NCBI RefSeq assembly: GCF_022818495.1
Contig: NZ_CP089291.1
Location: 4,543,501-4,607,500 of the forward strand
Reading direction: 5' to 3'
Length of the DNA: 64,000 nucleotides
From: Fodinisporobacter ferrooxydans
GTDB taxonomy: Bacteria > Bacillota > Bacilli > Tumebacillales > MYW30-H2
The translations under genes were made by a program, and so were the position numbers. Under the pieces are notes generated by a model. The model was not told the origin of the DNA. It searched no databases and saw only the letters and a list, made by a program, of their open reading frames with translations. Shown here piece by piece: positions 42,847 to 52,268 of this stretch. Numbering within the stretch: position 1 is the first letter of the stretch; each line of letters opens with the position of its first letter.

Positions 42847-44709
42847 TTAAACGGACTGTGCAATCATTCGGGTTTTTGCGAAGTCAAACCCTTGCTTCAT
42901 GACGCGCAGAAACTCTTCGATATGTTCTTGTTTGACATGTCCGATATTGGCAATTTGAAACGCTCTGCCCAACAACGGACCTTTTCCTCTGTAAATCACA
43001 AAATTGTGCTCTTTGACATATGCGTGAAATGCCTCTGCATCGATGCCATCCGGGTAATAGACCGTTGTCAGGACGCAGGACATCTGATCTTCCGGAATGA
43101 CAAATGACACGCCAAGCTCTTTTAAACTGTTTCGAATCGATGCAGACAATTGCTTGCAATGGTTCATCCGCTTCTCGATTCCGTCTGCCAAAAACTCATC
43201 GACGGCCGTCTCCAGTGCGTAAAACAGAGAGACAGCGGGCGTATTGGGCGTTTGGTAGTGCAATTCTTCAAATTCATAATGCTTATAAAGATCCAGATAC
43301 CGTGTCCGGGCCGCTTTCCGATTCAAAGCTGCAAATGCTTCCCGCTTTCCGCAAACAAAGGCGAGCCCGGGCAAACTGGCAATCGCCTTATTGGCAGACG
43401 CCGTACAGAACGTAATATTCGCTTCCTCGACGTTCAAATCTTCCGCCCCGATGCTGCTGACCGCATCCACAAGAAAATCCGCCTGATACTGTTTGGCGAT
43501 GGCGCCTACTTCATAGATGGGGTTCAGCATGCCGGTACTTGTCTCATGATGCACCATCATCAGCGCATCAAATCTGCCGGATTTGAGCAGCTCCCGCACG
43601 CTGTCAAGCTCAATCGGCTGCATCCAGCCGAATTCACATACTGTTGCATCGAGCTGATGACAGCGGGCGATATCAATCAGCCGGTTGCCAAATTCTCCAT
43701 TGCTCACGATCAACAGGCGTTTGCCCGGTCCATAAGTGGATAGCAGCGACTCATTGGCGGCAGTTCCCGATCCCGTCAAGATCACATCGGTATAAAGACC
43801 GGACTGATCCGCACCAAAGACTTGCAACAGCTTTCTGCGGGTTCGTGTCAATATTTCGATAAATTCCGTTTCCCGATGGCCGATATCTGCATGCATGAGT
43901 GCCGTCTTGACAGCTTTTGATACCATGACCGGTCCCGGACAAAGGAGGATTTGTTCCGAAATCGCCGTTGTTTCCCATTGGGGATGCGACCTCTGATCAG
44001 AAAACAAGCGCACGGCTTCCAGATAATCTGTCACAAAATCAATCTCAATCCATTGCGTGGAACCGATTTCGATGAACATGGCATTCGTGTTGTCAAGGGT
44101 TAAATCGTTGATCGCCGATTCATAATAGGACTGCTCCAACCGTGCTTTCGAATATCCGGATAAGATATGAAAAAATTTCAGCGACTCCGGTTTTGCAAAC
44201 ACGAAAATCCCTGCAAACTCACCCATGCTGTCATCTGCCGATATTTCCTTGCTTAGATGCAACGTCCCATCGTTCGGACAGGAAACTTTCATTTCTTCCG
44301 GACTGGAGATGGATTTTGCTTCGTAGACAATTCCGGTTTTCCCGGCTTTCAATACATGTGGAAGGACAGAATCCTCCATGACGATATCGCCGTCCATTAA
44401 AACAAACGGTTCTGCGCACACCCACTCCCGCGTCAGATAAGCGGAATAGGCGGTGCTTGTCCGGCTGAATTCGGAATTTTCCAAGTAGGTGATCGATATG
44501 CCTTGAAAGGAAGGGCCGATGTGTTCACGAACCAAATGCCCCTGATATCCGATGACGATTCCGACTTCCGAGATTTGACTTCTTTTGCATTGCCTAAGCA
44601 AACGTTCAAGAACGGTCTCCCCTCCGATTGGCAGCAGACATTTTGGCAGTTGCCTTGTCAGCGGTGCCAAACGCGCTCCGTCGCCGGCAGCTAAAATAAC
44701 CGCTTTCAT
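42847..44709 (-). CDS. Cytidylyltransferase - 2-aminoethylphosphonate transaminase fusion (PntC-PhnW type)
   Basis: 620 residues in two parts. Residues 1-245 are a nucleotidyltransferase (LAAGDGARLAPLTRQLPKCLLPIGG, LMDGDIVMED, IEIDFVTDY). Residues 252-620 are a class V aminotransferase like PhnW (LLCPGPVMVS, HRETEFIEI, TGSGTAANE, DAVSSIGAE, and K441 in TASANKAIASLPG). Similar fusions have been described for CTP:2-aminoethylphosphonate activation, where phosphonoacetaldehyde is aminated and then linked to CMP. It overlaps the CDP-alcohol phosphatidyltransferase gene by 4 nt. PEP mutase and phosphonopyruvate decarboxylase genes are not in the window. Confidence 0.8.
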   Translation of the reverse strand: MKAVILAAGDGARLAPLTRQLPKCLLPIGGETVLERLLRQCKRSQISEVGIVIGYQGHLVREHIGPSFQGISITYLENSEFSRTSTAYSAYLTREWVCAEPFVLMDGDIVMEDSVLPHVLKAGKTGIVYEAKSISSPEEMKVSCPNDGTLHLSKEISADDSMGEFAGIFVFAKPESLKFFHILSGYSKARLEQSYYESAINDLTLDNTNAMFIEIGSTQWIEIDFVTDYLEAVRLFSDQRSHPQWETTAISEQILLCPGPVMVSKAVKTALMHADIGHRETEFIEILTRTRRKLLQVFGADQSGLYTDVILTGSGTAANESLLSTYGPGKRLLIVSNGEFGNRLIDIARCHQLDATVCEFGWMQPIELDSVRELLKSGRFDALMMVHHETSTGMLNPIYEVGAIAKQYQADFLVDAVSSIGAEDLNVEEANITFCTASANKAIASLPGLAFVCGKREAFAALNRKAARTRYLDLYKHYEFEELHYQTPNTPAVSLFYALETAVDEFLADGIEKRMNHCKQLSASIRNSLKELGVSFVIPEDQMSCVLTTVYYPDGIDAEAFHAYVKEHNFVIYRGKGPLLGRAFQIANIGHVKQEHIEEFLRVMKQGFDFAKTRMIAQSV

Positions 44710-45428
44710 GAAAGGTCACCTCGTTTTGCAGACAAATATCGCGTCCAGCCTTTCACCGGCTTGTAAACGGCCATCAAACAGGAGAGAACAACCAATCCAT
44801 ACAGCGTCCATGCTTCTCCGAGTGCAATCGTCGCCGCGACAATGTACGCATATTGTTCATCAATTCCAAAATCGATGATAAACCGTTTTGTCGGCGGTTT
44901 GACGTCATAGAAGGATGCTCCCTGCGCAGTCTCTATGGCCGCAGAAACTTCTGCTTGCGGGTCTGGAATGGCGCGCGCCATTTGTCCGTAATATTCCAGC
45001 AAAAACAGGAAAAACAACGCCAACAACGCAGCGATAAACACGCCGGCAAAGGGATCGGCTTTGTACGCCCCGAGCGCCAATCCCAAAACATATAAAAATT
45101 CTTTGCAGCGGTCAGAGATTTGATCAAACCAGCCGCCAAACGGGCTAACCTTTCCCGTATAGCGGGCAAGCTGCCCGTCGCACCAATCCAGCACGTAAGA
45201 CAAATATAAAAGCACAGCGCCGATGATGACAAATGGGTAAATACCGGATGACAAACACAGAACGGCAGCCGCTGCGACAAGCAATGAAGCAAGCGTCAAT
45301 GTATTGGGATGCCACCCCCGCTTGGCCGCAAATGCGGTAATCGGCGTAGATAACCATGTATAACATTTGCCAAGATAAAAGTTGCTGTATTTCGTTACCT
45401 TTTCAATCTCCGGATACATCTCTTTCAT
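44706..45428 (-). CDS. CDP-alcohol phosphatidyltransferase family membrane enzyme
   Basis: 240 residues with about six membrane segments. The catalytic motif D-G-x2-A-R-x8-G-x3-D-x3-D is complete at residues 84-106 (DGQLARYTGKVSPFGGWFDQISD). These enzymes replace CMP with an alcohol on a lipid or polyol acceptor. As first gene of the run with two cytidylyltransferases, it probably takes a CMP-activated head group such as CMP-aminoethylphosphonate onto a lipid or glycan. Confidence 0.82.
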   Translation of the reverse strand: MKEMYPEIEKVTKYSNFYLGKCYTWLSTPITAFAAKRGWHPNTLTLASLLVAAAAVLCLSSGIYPFVIIGAVLLYLSYVLDWCDGQLARYTGKVSPFGGWFDQISDRCKEFLYVLGLALGAYKADPFAGVFIAALLALFFLFLLEYYGQMARAIPDPQAEVSAAIETAQGASFYDVKPPTKRFIIDFGIDEQYAYIVAATIALGEAWTLYGLVVLSCLMAVYKPVKGWTRYLSAKRGDLS

Positions 45429-45501
45429 TCGCCCCGATTCCTCCTCCCGAGTTATTTTACAACGATTGATACGAATTGTCGCGGGGGAAATTTACAAATT
45501 C

Positions 45502-45530
45502 TTTACATATTCGATACATATCCTTAATAT
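45502..45530 (+). promoter_or_regulatory. Candidate sigma-A promoter upstream of murT
   Basis: TTTACA at 45502-45507, a 17-bp spacer and TAATAT at 45525-45530. It would give murT a leader of about 350 nt, which is long; a nearer promoter may exist. Confidence 0.35.
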
Positions 45531-45746
45531 TCTCCGTGGCAGGTGTTAATTCCTAGTACAAGATTCGAATCTGTTTGCCGAATCAGTGTGCGTTTGTCCG
45601 AGATAACCGATTCAAGTTTCACTTTCTATGCTTGCAATGCATATACTCACCTGACATAATTCAATAATGGAGAGTTTCGCGTCTGCAATTGGGCGCCGTT
45701 TCTGTGCAATATGGCATGCATCCGATAGCCAACGAAAACTCTATCC

Positions 45747-45778
45747 GATTCAAGTTTTCTTTGATTCAAGTTTTCTTT
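45747..45778. repeat. Tandem repeat, 2 x 16 bp
   Basis: GATTCAAGTTTTCTTT occurs twice in immediate succession. Its reverse complement contains AAACTTGAATC, the word shared with the repeats at 199 and 5227; a further minus-strand occurrence is at about 45609. Confidence 0.8.
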
Positions 45779-45889
45779 GCCATATGGCGACTGCCCGCCG
45801 TGCAAGCGACGGCCGATCAAACATATTTTCATACACATTGGCTTGCGTGTATTTTTATTCGTATTTTCAATAGAGAAAGGAAATGTAAG

Positions 45890-47251
45890 ATGATTCTTGG
45901 AATATGGGCAGGAAAACTGACACAGTTGTTGTTGCGATTGTTGAAAAGGCGTGGGACAAGCCTGCCTGGACTTGTAGCGTTAAAAGTTGCGCCACATCTA
46001 TTGCGTACACTAGGCAAACAATTGGAAAGCTGTATCCTCGTGACAGGCACCAACGGCAAAACGACGACCGTTTCCCTGCTGCGCGAAATCTTGCGGCATG
46101 ATCCAGAGCATATATGGATCAGCAACGCGGAAGGCGCCAATATGACACAAGGCATTACCGCCTGTTTTTTGCAGGCATGCAATGTCTTCGGCCGCCTAAA
46201 AGCCAAACATGCAGTGCTGGAAGTGGACGAAGCGACGATGCCGCAAGTCGTACCCTATTTGCCGGTGACTCATGTTGTCATTACAAACGTGTTTCGGGAT
46301 CAGTTGGATCGATACGGAGAAGTGGACGGCACCATTCAAAAATTGATTCAGGCATTGCAAGACGCGTCCGTTCATCTGATCGCCAACGGCGACGATCCCC
46401 TCGTTCACTATGTGGCCATGCAGACAAATTGCAGAACTTCCTATTATGCGATGGAAGCGCACAGCCGTATTTTAAAACAGCATCAGCAGATTCGGGACGG
46501 CGCTTTTTGTTTGTACTGCGGACACGAATTGGAGTACGAATACTTTCATTATGGTCAAATGGGATTGTATCGTTGCCCACATTGTGACTTTGCTGCTCCG
46601 GTGCCCATGTTTCGCGGGATGCCGCAGCAGGAAGGACTGGAAATTCGAACAGATGAGCAAGAGTTTCTCCTGCGTACACATATTCGGGGATTATATAATA
46701 AATACAATGTGCTTGCCGCCGCCAGCGCCGCATTGCTGCAAGAGATCGGTGCGGAGGGAATTCAGAAAGGAATTTCCGCATATCAGCCGATGCAAGGCCG
46801 CATGCAGATTTTTACCGGCACGCCGCTGCGCATTCTCAATTTGATCAAAAATCCGACCGGCTGCAACAGCGTTTTGCAAACGATTGATGAGGATCCCGGC
46901 AGGAAAACAGTCTGTGTTGCGATTAACGACTATGATGCGGACGGACGGGATGTGTCTTGGCTCTGGGACAGTGATTTTGAAACATATGCGCCGGGATTGC
47001 AAGCCAAGCGCTTTATCTGCAGCGGCACGAGGGCGGGAGATATGGCGGTGCGTCTCAAATATGCCGGGATCGATCCGGCGTTGATTACGGTTGAGCCGAA
47101 TCTGAAATCCGCACACGACCTGGCCATACAAGATACAAATCTGCCGGCTTACTTTATGACCACATATACGGCCTTATTCCCGATGCAACAAATCATCGAG
47201 GAGGGATTGAAGCATGACGAGAAAACTCCGCATCGCGCACTTATTTCCTGA
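45890..47251 (+). CDS. murT: Lipid II isoglutaminyl synthase subunit MurT
   Basis: 453 residues from the ATG at 45890 (AAGGA, 8-nt spacer); the longer frame is rejected. Mur-ligase-type ATP loop GTNGKTTT at 53-60, NAEGANM, and a C-terminal domain of the DUF1727 kind. A Cys4 zinc ribbon is inserted in the middle (CLYCGHE ... CPHC), as in known MurT. With GatD it amidates the glutamate of lipid II to isoglutamine at the membrane. Its end overlaps gatD by 38 nt. Confidence 0.92.
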   Translation: MILGIWAGKLTQLLLRLLKRRGTSLPGLVALKVAPHLLRTLGKQLESCILVTGTNGKTTTVSLLREILRHDPEHIWISNAEGANMTQGITACFLQACNVFGRLKAKHAVLEVDEATMPQVVPYLPVTHVVITNVFRDQLDRYGEVDGTIQKLIQALQDASVHLIANGDDPLVHYVAMQTNCRTSYYAMEAHSRILKQHQQIRDGAFCLYCGHELEYEYFHYGQMGLYRCPHCDFAAPVPMFRGMPQQEGLEIRTDEQEFLLRTHIRGLYNKYNVLAAASAALLQEIGAEGIQKGISAYQPMQGRMQIFTGTPLRILNLIKNPTGCNSVLQTIDEDPGRKTVCVAINDYDADGRDVSWLWDSDFETYAPGLQAKRFICSGTRAGDMAVRLKYAGIDPALITVEPNLKSAHDLAIQDTNLPAYFMTTYTALFPMQQIIEEGLKHDEKTPHRALIS

Positions 47252-47951
47252 TTTATTGAACCTGTATGCAGATCGGGGCAACATTCTGGCATTGGCCAAT
47301 CGGGCGAAATGGCGCAATATCGACGTGCAGGTTACACCGATTCGCTTGGGTGAGTCGTTTTCCATTCTCGAACACGACATCGTACTGCTCGGAGGCGGCT
47401 CTGACCGTGAACAGGCAATCATCGGCCGGGAATTAAAACAGTATGTTCCGGAATTTCAGCAAGCACTGGAAAATGGCATGCCCATCCTCGGCATTTGCGG
47501 CGGCTATCAACTATTGGGAAAATACTATGCGGCTCCGACGGGCGAGAAAATTCCCGGACTTGGGATTCTTGAGATGGCTACGGAATCGGGCACTACCCGG
47601 TTAATCGGCAATGTGGTCATTGAAGATCCGAAGACCGGACAAACGATTGTCGGCTTTGAAAATCACAGCGGCCGAACCTATCATTCCTATGATCCGTTAG
47701 GTATTGTCAAAGTAGGTCATGGCAACAACGGCGAGGATCAGCGGGAAGGCGTACGCTGTCACAATCTGATCGGCACGTACATTCATGGGCCGCTTTTGCC
47801 GAAAAACCCGTATTTGACAGATGAAATCCTCTCGCTGGCTTTGGCGTATCGGGGATTGGACGGCGAGTTGGAGCCTTTGCCGGACGATCTGGAACATCTG
47901 GCCCATCGCACCATGGTCGAACGCCTGCTGCAAGGCAGTCGATCCGGTTAG
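47214..47951 (+). CDS. gatD: Lipid II isoglutaminyl synthase glutaminase subunit GatD
   Basis: 245 residues, a class I glutamine amidotransferase of the CobQ-like kind: nucleophile C95 in GICGGYQLLG and catalytic His in TYIHGPLL. It supplies ammonia from glutamine to MurT. GAGG lies 9 nt before the ATG, inside murT. The tight overlap is usual for this pair. Confidence 0.92.
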   Translation: MTRKLRIAHLFPDLLNLYADRGNILALANRAKWRNIDVQVTPIRLGESFSILEHDIVLLGGGSDREQAIIGRELKQYVPEFQQALENGMPILGICGGYQLLGKYYAAPTGEKIPGLGILEMATESGTTRLIGNVVIEDPKTGQTIVGFENHSGRTYHSYDPLGIVKVGHGNNGEDQREGVRCHNLIGTYIHGPLLPKNPYLTDEILSLALAYRGLDGELEPLPDDLEHLAHRTMVERLLQGSRSG

Positions 47952-48093
47952 CGGAATGAATGTTCAACCGAATGTATAGAATGTGGAATGTATAAAATGT
48001 GAGATGTCTTTGTCAACGCGCAAGTTTGGCGGCCTTCCCGTCACATTCACATGTGATTCCGGGATCGGCCGCCCATTTGTCTCACGCACTCCC

Positions 48094-48843
48094 TTACAAT
48101 CCTACCAAGTCTCTGACGGCAACACTCGCCAAGATCATGCCTGCAACAGGCGGTACGAATGCAATACTGGCAGGCGGATTTTTGGCTTTGCGAATGGGCG
48201 AATTCTCCTCCACTTCTTTTGGCACGATTGACTGCCGCACATCCTCTCTTGGCGCGCGGGGAAGCTCAGTCGAACAGACGACTTTTATCCCTTTGGAAAT
48301 GCCTGCTTTGCGCAATTCCCGGCGAATGACTTTGGCGATCGGGTCAACGGATGTCTTGCCGATGTCCAGCACCTCAAAGCGGGAGGGGTCGATTTTATTC
48401 GCAGCGCCCATGCTGGAGACTACCGGTATATTGCGCCGTTTGCATTCAATCAACAGGTGGATTTTTGAGCTGATCGTATCAATCGCGTCTACGATATAAT
48501 CCGGTTCATAGGCAAAAATCCGGTCTTGTGTTTCATTGTTAAAAAAGATCTGCAGCGCTTCTACCTGGCAATCGGGATTGATCTGCAAGACTCGTTCTTT
48601 CATCAGCTGTACTTTCGATTGGCCAACCGTATGGATCAATGCCGGCAGCTGTCTGTTGATATTTGTGATATCCACATCATCTCTGTCGATCAGAATCAGG
48701 CTGCCGACTCCGCTGCGCGCCAACGCTTCAACAGCGAAAGAACCCACACCGCCGACACCAATGACGCAGACTTTGCTATGTTTTAATTTCTCCAGCCCCT
48801 CTGGCCCAACGACCAATTCCGTCCGGGAAAATGGATGCAACAT
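48094..48843 (-). CDS. tcdA: tRNA threonylcarbamoyladenosine dehydratase
   Basis: 249 residues from the ATG at 48843 behind AAGGAG. E1/ThiF-fold: VIGVGGVGSFAVEALARSGVG for ATP binding, DRDDVDITNINRQ, and the GKTSVDPIAKVIRRELRK segment typical of TcdA (Bacillus YrvM, E. coli CsdL). It cyclises t6A37 to ct6A in tRNAs that read ANN codons. It is convergent with gatD. Confidence 0.9.
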   Translation of the reverse strand: MLHPFSRTELVVGPEGLEKLKHSKVCVIGVGGVGSFAVEALARSGVGSLILIDRDDVDITNINRQLPALIHTVGQSKVQLMKERVLQINPDCQVEALQIFFNNETQDRIFAYEPDYIVDAIDTISSKIHLLIECKRRNIPVVSSMGAANKIDPSRFEVLDIGKTSVDPIAKVIRRELRKAGISKGIKVVCSTELPRAPREDVRQSIVPKEVEENSPIRKAKNPPASIAFVPPVAGMILASVAVRDLVGL

Positions 48844-48875
48844 GTAATCAGACTCCTTTTCTGGTTTTCTGCCGT

Positions 48876-49265
48876 TTACTGCGGTTGCTCCGGCGGCAGC
48901 TCCGAATGCAGCGCCGAAAAAAATTCTGCAATATCTTGATAGCACGCGCCAAAGTCACCCAACGAGCCGCGTTTGCAGGAAACGATATCGATGGCGGAAC
49001 GCAAGGCAGACACGCGATATACGCTCACCGTGATATCCCGGGTCCCCGACGAGTGGCCTTTTGTCACGCTGATTTCTCCCCGCTCCTCATCGATATGTAC
49101 AACCTTCCATCTCGGCAATTTATGTTCCAGCACCTGAAGGGCCTTGTCCCATACCTTTTGTTTATGGGCCTTGTAATATCGGGTTCGAAGCTCTGGCAGT
49201 CTGGCGTGTTCACTGGTTTCTTCAAATTTTTTCCAAAATCCTGTAATAAAGCGGATGAAATTCAT
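48876..49265 (-). CDS. Conserved hypothetical protein, DUF1499-like
   Basis: 129 residues from the ATG at 49265 (AGGGG, 7-nt spacer). The pattern KVWDKALQVLEH, EISVTKG, TVSVYRVSALRSAIDIVSCKRGSLGDFGACYQDI resembles the DUF1499 core (strand, then S-x-S-x-x-G-x-x-D-x-G). The function is unknown. It is 32 nt upstream of tcdA on the same strand and may share its transcript. Confidence 0.6.
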   Translation of the reverse strand: MNFIRFITGFWKKFEETSEHARLPELRTRYYKAHKQKVWDKALQVLEHKLPRWKVVHIDEERGEISVTKGHSSGTRDITVSVYRVSALRSAIDIVSCKRGSLGDFGACYQDIAEFFSALHSELPPEQPQ

Positions 49266-49391
49266 GAGCAATCCCCTCTGAATGGCAGACTTAAACTCAT
49301 CTTCTTAAAAATTCCCGCATCTGTCAATGTTTGCAGGAACCTTTGCCGTTGAACATTTTGCAATACAAACGCAGGATACAGCTGGTAAAAT

Positions 49392-50198
49392 TTAGAGTGA
49401 CACCGCCTGACGCCGGCGCTGCCGATAGAACACCCACTCCCGAAAGCCTATTTCTTTCAGCCGCTTGCCGACGATCTCCCATTCATCTCCGACCCGTGCA
49501 GGATCGTGAGCATCGGATCCGAACGTCACTTTTACTCCATAAAAAAGCGCCCGTTCCAACGTTTCATCAGATGGATACCAGCCGCCGCATCGTTTTGTTT
49601 TGCCTGACGTATTGACCTCGATGGCGACATCACAAGCGGCGATGACTTGCAATGTCTGATCCACAATATCTTTTTTGATGTCCACAAATGTGGGATAATT
49701 CGCTTTCATGGCGTCAATGTGTCCCAAAATGTCAAACATCCGGCTTTTGGCCGACCGCTGAATCAAATCATAATACAGCTGCTTTTCCTTGATCAACTGC
49801 TCCTCTGTCAGACCCGTCCAGCGCCTGCGATTAAATATGCTTTTCCCGCCGGAAACGTGGACAGAGCCAATGATGTAATCAAATGGATATTTTTGATATA
49901 CTTCCCGATAGATATCCGCATAGTCCGGAAAAAAATCCGATTCAATGCCCAGCAATACTTCGATTGCATCCTTGTACATGTCCTTGATTTGCAGCACTTC
50001 CCTTATATACAGGGGAAATTCGCTTTTTGCCATCGCCACATTCGGCTTTGGATGATCCTCTTCCTCCCCAAAATAGGGCGAATGATCCGAAATGCCAATC
50101 ACCGTAAGACCGGCAGCAATGGCAGCTTCCACGTATTCGCGTATTCCGCCTGCAGCGTGCCCACAGCGCTCATGATGTGTATGCATGTCAAACTTCAT
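49392..50198 (-). CDS. hisJ: PHP-family histidinol-phosphatase
   Basis: 268 residues from the ATG at 50198, exactly the size of Bacillus HisJ. Metal ligands of the PHP domain are seen in DMHTHHERCGHA, ISDHSPYF, GIESDFFPD, GSVHVSGG, GHIDAMK and GSDAHDPARVG. It dephosphorylates histidinol phosphate in histidine synthesis. No other his genes are in the window. Confidence 0.85.
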   Translation of the reverse strand: MKFDMHTHHERCGHAAGGIREYVEAAIAAGLTVIGISDHSPYFGEEEDHPKPNVAMAKSEFPLYIREVLQIKDMYKDAIEVLLGIESDFFPDYADIYREVYQKYPFDYIIGSVHVSGGKSIFNRRRWTGLTEEQLIKEKQLYYDLIQRSAKSRMFDILGHIDAMKANYPTFVDIKKDIVDQTLQVIAACDVAIEVNTSGKTKRCGGWYPSDETLERALFYGVKVTFGSDAHDPARVGDEWEIVGKRLKEIGFREWVFYRQRRRQAVSL

Positions 50199-50403
50199 CG
50201 CTACAAACAACCCCTAACAAATATTCACAAACACTAGACCATATATTTAGATTGGATTATGATATAAGTTGCAATTCATGTCTTTAAAAGGTATTTTTAA
50301 AAAAGTATATAAAAACGCATTTGACTGTTGTTTCTATGTAATTTTCATTTCGTGTATTAGTTTGGATCGATTCTGGGAACGGATCGGATTAGGAGGTTCG
50401 ACG

Positions 50404-50823
50404 ATGCATCAGCTGCAGCGGAAACCGTTCATTCATGTAACGAAACTTTTTACGTTTGATTCCGCACACCGTTTGGATGATTATATCGGAAAATGTGCAA
50501 ATCTGCACGGACATACGTATAAACTGGAAGTGACATTCCGCGGCAAAACAGACCGGCGCGGGATTGTGGTGGATTTCGGCGACATCAAAAAAATCGTCAA
50601 TGATTTGATTATATCAAAATACGATCACCAATTTCTCAATGATCATTTTTCTTTTCACACGACTGCCGAAAATCTTGCTGTCAAGTTTTTTGAACTTTTA
50701 TATGATCATATCGCCTTACAGCCATCGGAGCAAAGCATTACGCTTACCCGCCTGCGTTTGTGGGAAACACCGACATCCTACGCGGAAGTGACTTTGGAGG
50801 ATTTTTTACATGAGGGTCAATGA
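50404..50823 (+). CDS. queD: 6-carboxytetrahydropterin synthase QueD
   Basis: 139 residues from the ATG at 50404 behind TTAGGAGG. The zinc ligands are H22 in FDSAHRL and H35/H37 in CANLHGHTYK, and C31 is the catalytic cysteine. It converts 7,8-dihydroneopterin triphosphate to 6-carboxytetrahydropterin, the first dedicated step to queuosine. It overlaps queE by 14 nt. No preQ1 riboswitch motif is seen in the 200 nt upstream. Confidence 0.92.
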   Translation: MHQLQRKPFIHVTKLFTFDSAHRLDDYIGKCANLHGHTYKLEVTFRGKTDRRGIVVDFGDIKKIVNDLIISKYDHQFLNDHFSFHTTAENLAVKFFELLYDHIALQPSEQSITLTRLRLWETPTSYAEVTLEDFLHEGQ

Positions 50824-51466
50824 AATCTTTTTTTCCATACAAGGCGAATCCAAGTCAGCCGGTTTGCCGACTGTGTTCGTGCGCTTTACCGGGTGCAATT
50901 TGCGTTGCGCCTATTGCGATACTACATATTCTTACTTTGAAGGGGAAACAAAAACGCCGCGCGAAGTATTTGCAATGATTCAATCCTATCCGGGCAAGCG
51001 TGTCTGTCTCACAGGCGGTGAACCGCTCATCCAGCCGCGGGAAGAAATGAATCAACTGCTGCAAATGCTTTCGGATGGGCAATATGAAGTGTCAATCGAG
51101 ACAGACGGCTCCATTGATATCAGGAAGTTTCCCTTATTTGATCGCCAGCGGTTTGTGCTGGATATGAAAGTTCCTTCCTCTGGCATGTCCCACAAAATGC
51201 ATTTTGCGAATTTAGAGGCCATTGTTCCCGAACGGGACGAAGTGAAATTTGTCATCGGCAATCGGGACGATTACGAATGGAGTGTATCTGTGATTCGCCA
51301 ATATCAGATTATGCCGGAGCAAGGATACCAAATCTTGTTTTCACCCGTATTTGGCGCGATCGATCTGAAAACATTGGTCGAATGGCTGCTGGAAGACCAA
51401 CTCGATATTCGCTTCCAGATCCAGCTCCATAAAATCGTTTGGGATCCGAATCAACGCGGTGTATAG
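50810..51466 (+). CDS. queE: 7-carboxy-7-deazaguanine synthase QueE
   Basis: 218 residues. A short radical SAM enzyme with C29-x3-C33-x2-C36 (CNLRCAYCDTTYS) and TGGEPLIQP. It contracts 6-carboxytetrahydropterin to 7-carboxy-7-deazaguanine. It lies between queD and queC with overlap or near-zero gaps. Confidence 0.92.
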   Translation: MRVNEIFFSIQGESKSAGLPTVFVRFTGCNLRCAYCDTTYSYFEGETKTPREVFAMIQSYPGKRVCLTGGEPLIQPREEMNQLLQMLSDGQYEVSIETDGSIDIRKFPLFDRQRFVLDMKVPSSGMSHKMHFANLEAIVPERDEVKFVIGNRDDYEWSVSVIRQYQIMPEQGYQILFSPVFGAIDLKTLVEWLLEDQLDIRFQIQLHKIVWDPNQRGV

Positions 51467-51480
51467 GAGGAATGATCGAC

Positions 51481-52173
51481 ATGAAAAAAGCGGTTGTTAT
51501 TTTGTCAGGGGGTCTCGATTCCACCACATGCATGGCAATCGCCAAGCGGGCTGGATACGATGTATACCCCATTACATTTTTCTACGGGCAAAAACACTCG
51601 ATTGAACTGGATGCCGCCAAAAAAGTCGCAGCTGCGTATCGGCTGTCCGAGCGGCACTTTATCGCAAATTTGAACGGCATGATCCGCGGGTCCGCATTGA
51701 CCGACGCGGACATTGCAATCCCGACGGAGCGCAGTATCGCAGAGATGAGTCAGGATATACCCGTGACATACGTTCCCGCACGCAATATCATCTTCCTCAG
51801 CATCGCTTTATCCTATGCGGAAACGATCGGTGCGGAAGCGATGTACATCGGTGTCAATGCACTTGACTACTCCGGCTATCCGGATTGTCGCCCGGAATTT
51901 ATCGAAGCGTTTCAAAACGTAATTCGTACGGGAACGGTCGCCGGCGCTCACGGACAAGGCATTCGCATCGAAGCGCCGCTGCAGCATATGACCAAAAGAG
52001 ACATCGTAAAAACCGCCATGGAACTGCAAGCGCCTGTGGAGTTCAGCCATTCCTGCTATCAAGGCACAAATCCTGCCTGCGGTGTCTGCGATTCCTGTAT
52101 TTTACGGATCAAAGGCTTTCAGGAAGCAGGATATCGGGATCCGATCCCATATGCTATTGCGATCAACTGGTAA
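51481..52173 (+). CDS. queC: 7-cyano-7-deazaguanine synthase QueC
   Basis: 230 residues from the ATG at 51481; AGGAGG overlaps the queE stop codon. PP-loop SGGLDSTT at 9-16 and the zinc-binding cysteines in CYQGTNPACGVCDSC near the C terminus. It turns carboxy-deazaguanine into preQ0 with ATP and ammonia. queF for reduction to preQ1 is not in the window. Confidence 0.93.
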   Translation: MKKAVVILSGGLDSTTCMAIAKRAGYDVYPITFFYGQKHSIELDAAKKVAAAYRLSERHFIANLNGMIRGSALTDADIAIPTERSIAEMSQDIPVTYVPARNIIFLSIALSYAETIGAEAMYIGVNALDYSGYPDCRPEFIEAFQNVIRTGTVAGAHGQGIRIEAPLQHMTKRDIVKTAMELQAPVEFSHSCYQGTNPACGVCDSCILRIKGFQEAGYRDPIPYAIAINW

Positions 52174-52268
52174 TGTTCCAGTTGATTTTTTGTTTTTCTA
52201 TGGATAAAACTGGTCATACTAGTAGCGTCTGAACATTTGCCGGTTCGGCATATAGGGGGCGCTGGGAT

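Larger units (their letters stand above)
45429..45889. other. Non-coding region between the CDP-alcohol gene and murT
   Basis: About 460 nt without a supported gene. It contains a candidate rightward promoter (45502-45530), a 2 x 16 bp tandem repeat (45747-45778) and words of the AAACTTGAATC family on the minus strand near 45609-45655. Frames that cross it upstream of murT lack ribosome binding sites. Confidence 0.5.

Noticed and set aside
45689-45889. Upstream extension of murT
   Set aside because: The frame crosses a tandem repeat and lacks a ribosome binding site; the ATG at 45890 has AAGGA at good spacing and begins the family pattern.
50199-50403. preQ1 riboswitch before queD
   Set aside because: Neither the short preQ1-I nor the preQ1-II consensus words occur; only AT-rich sequence and the ribosome binding site are seen.
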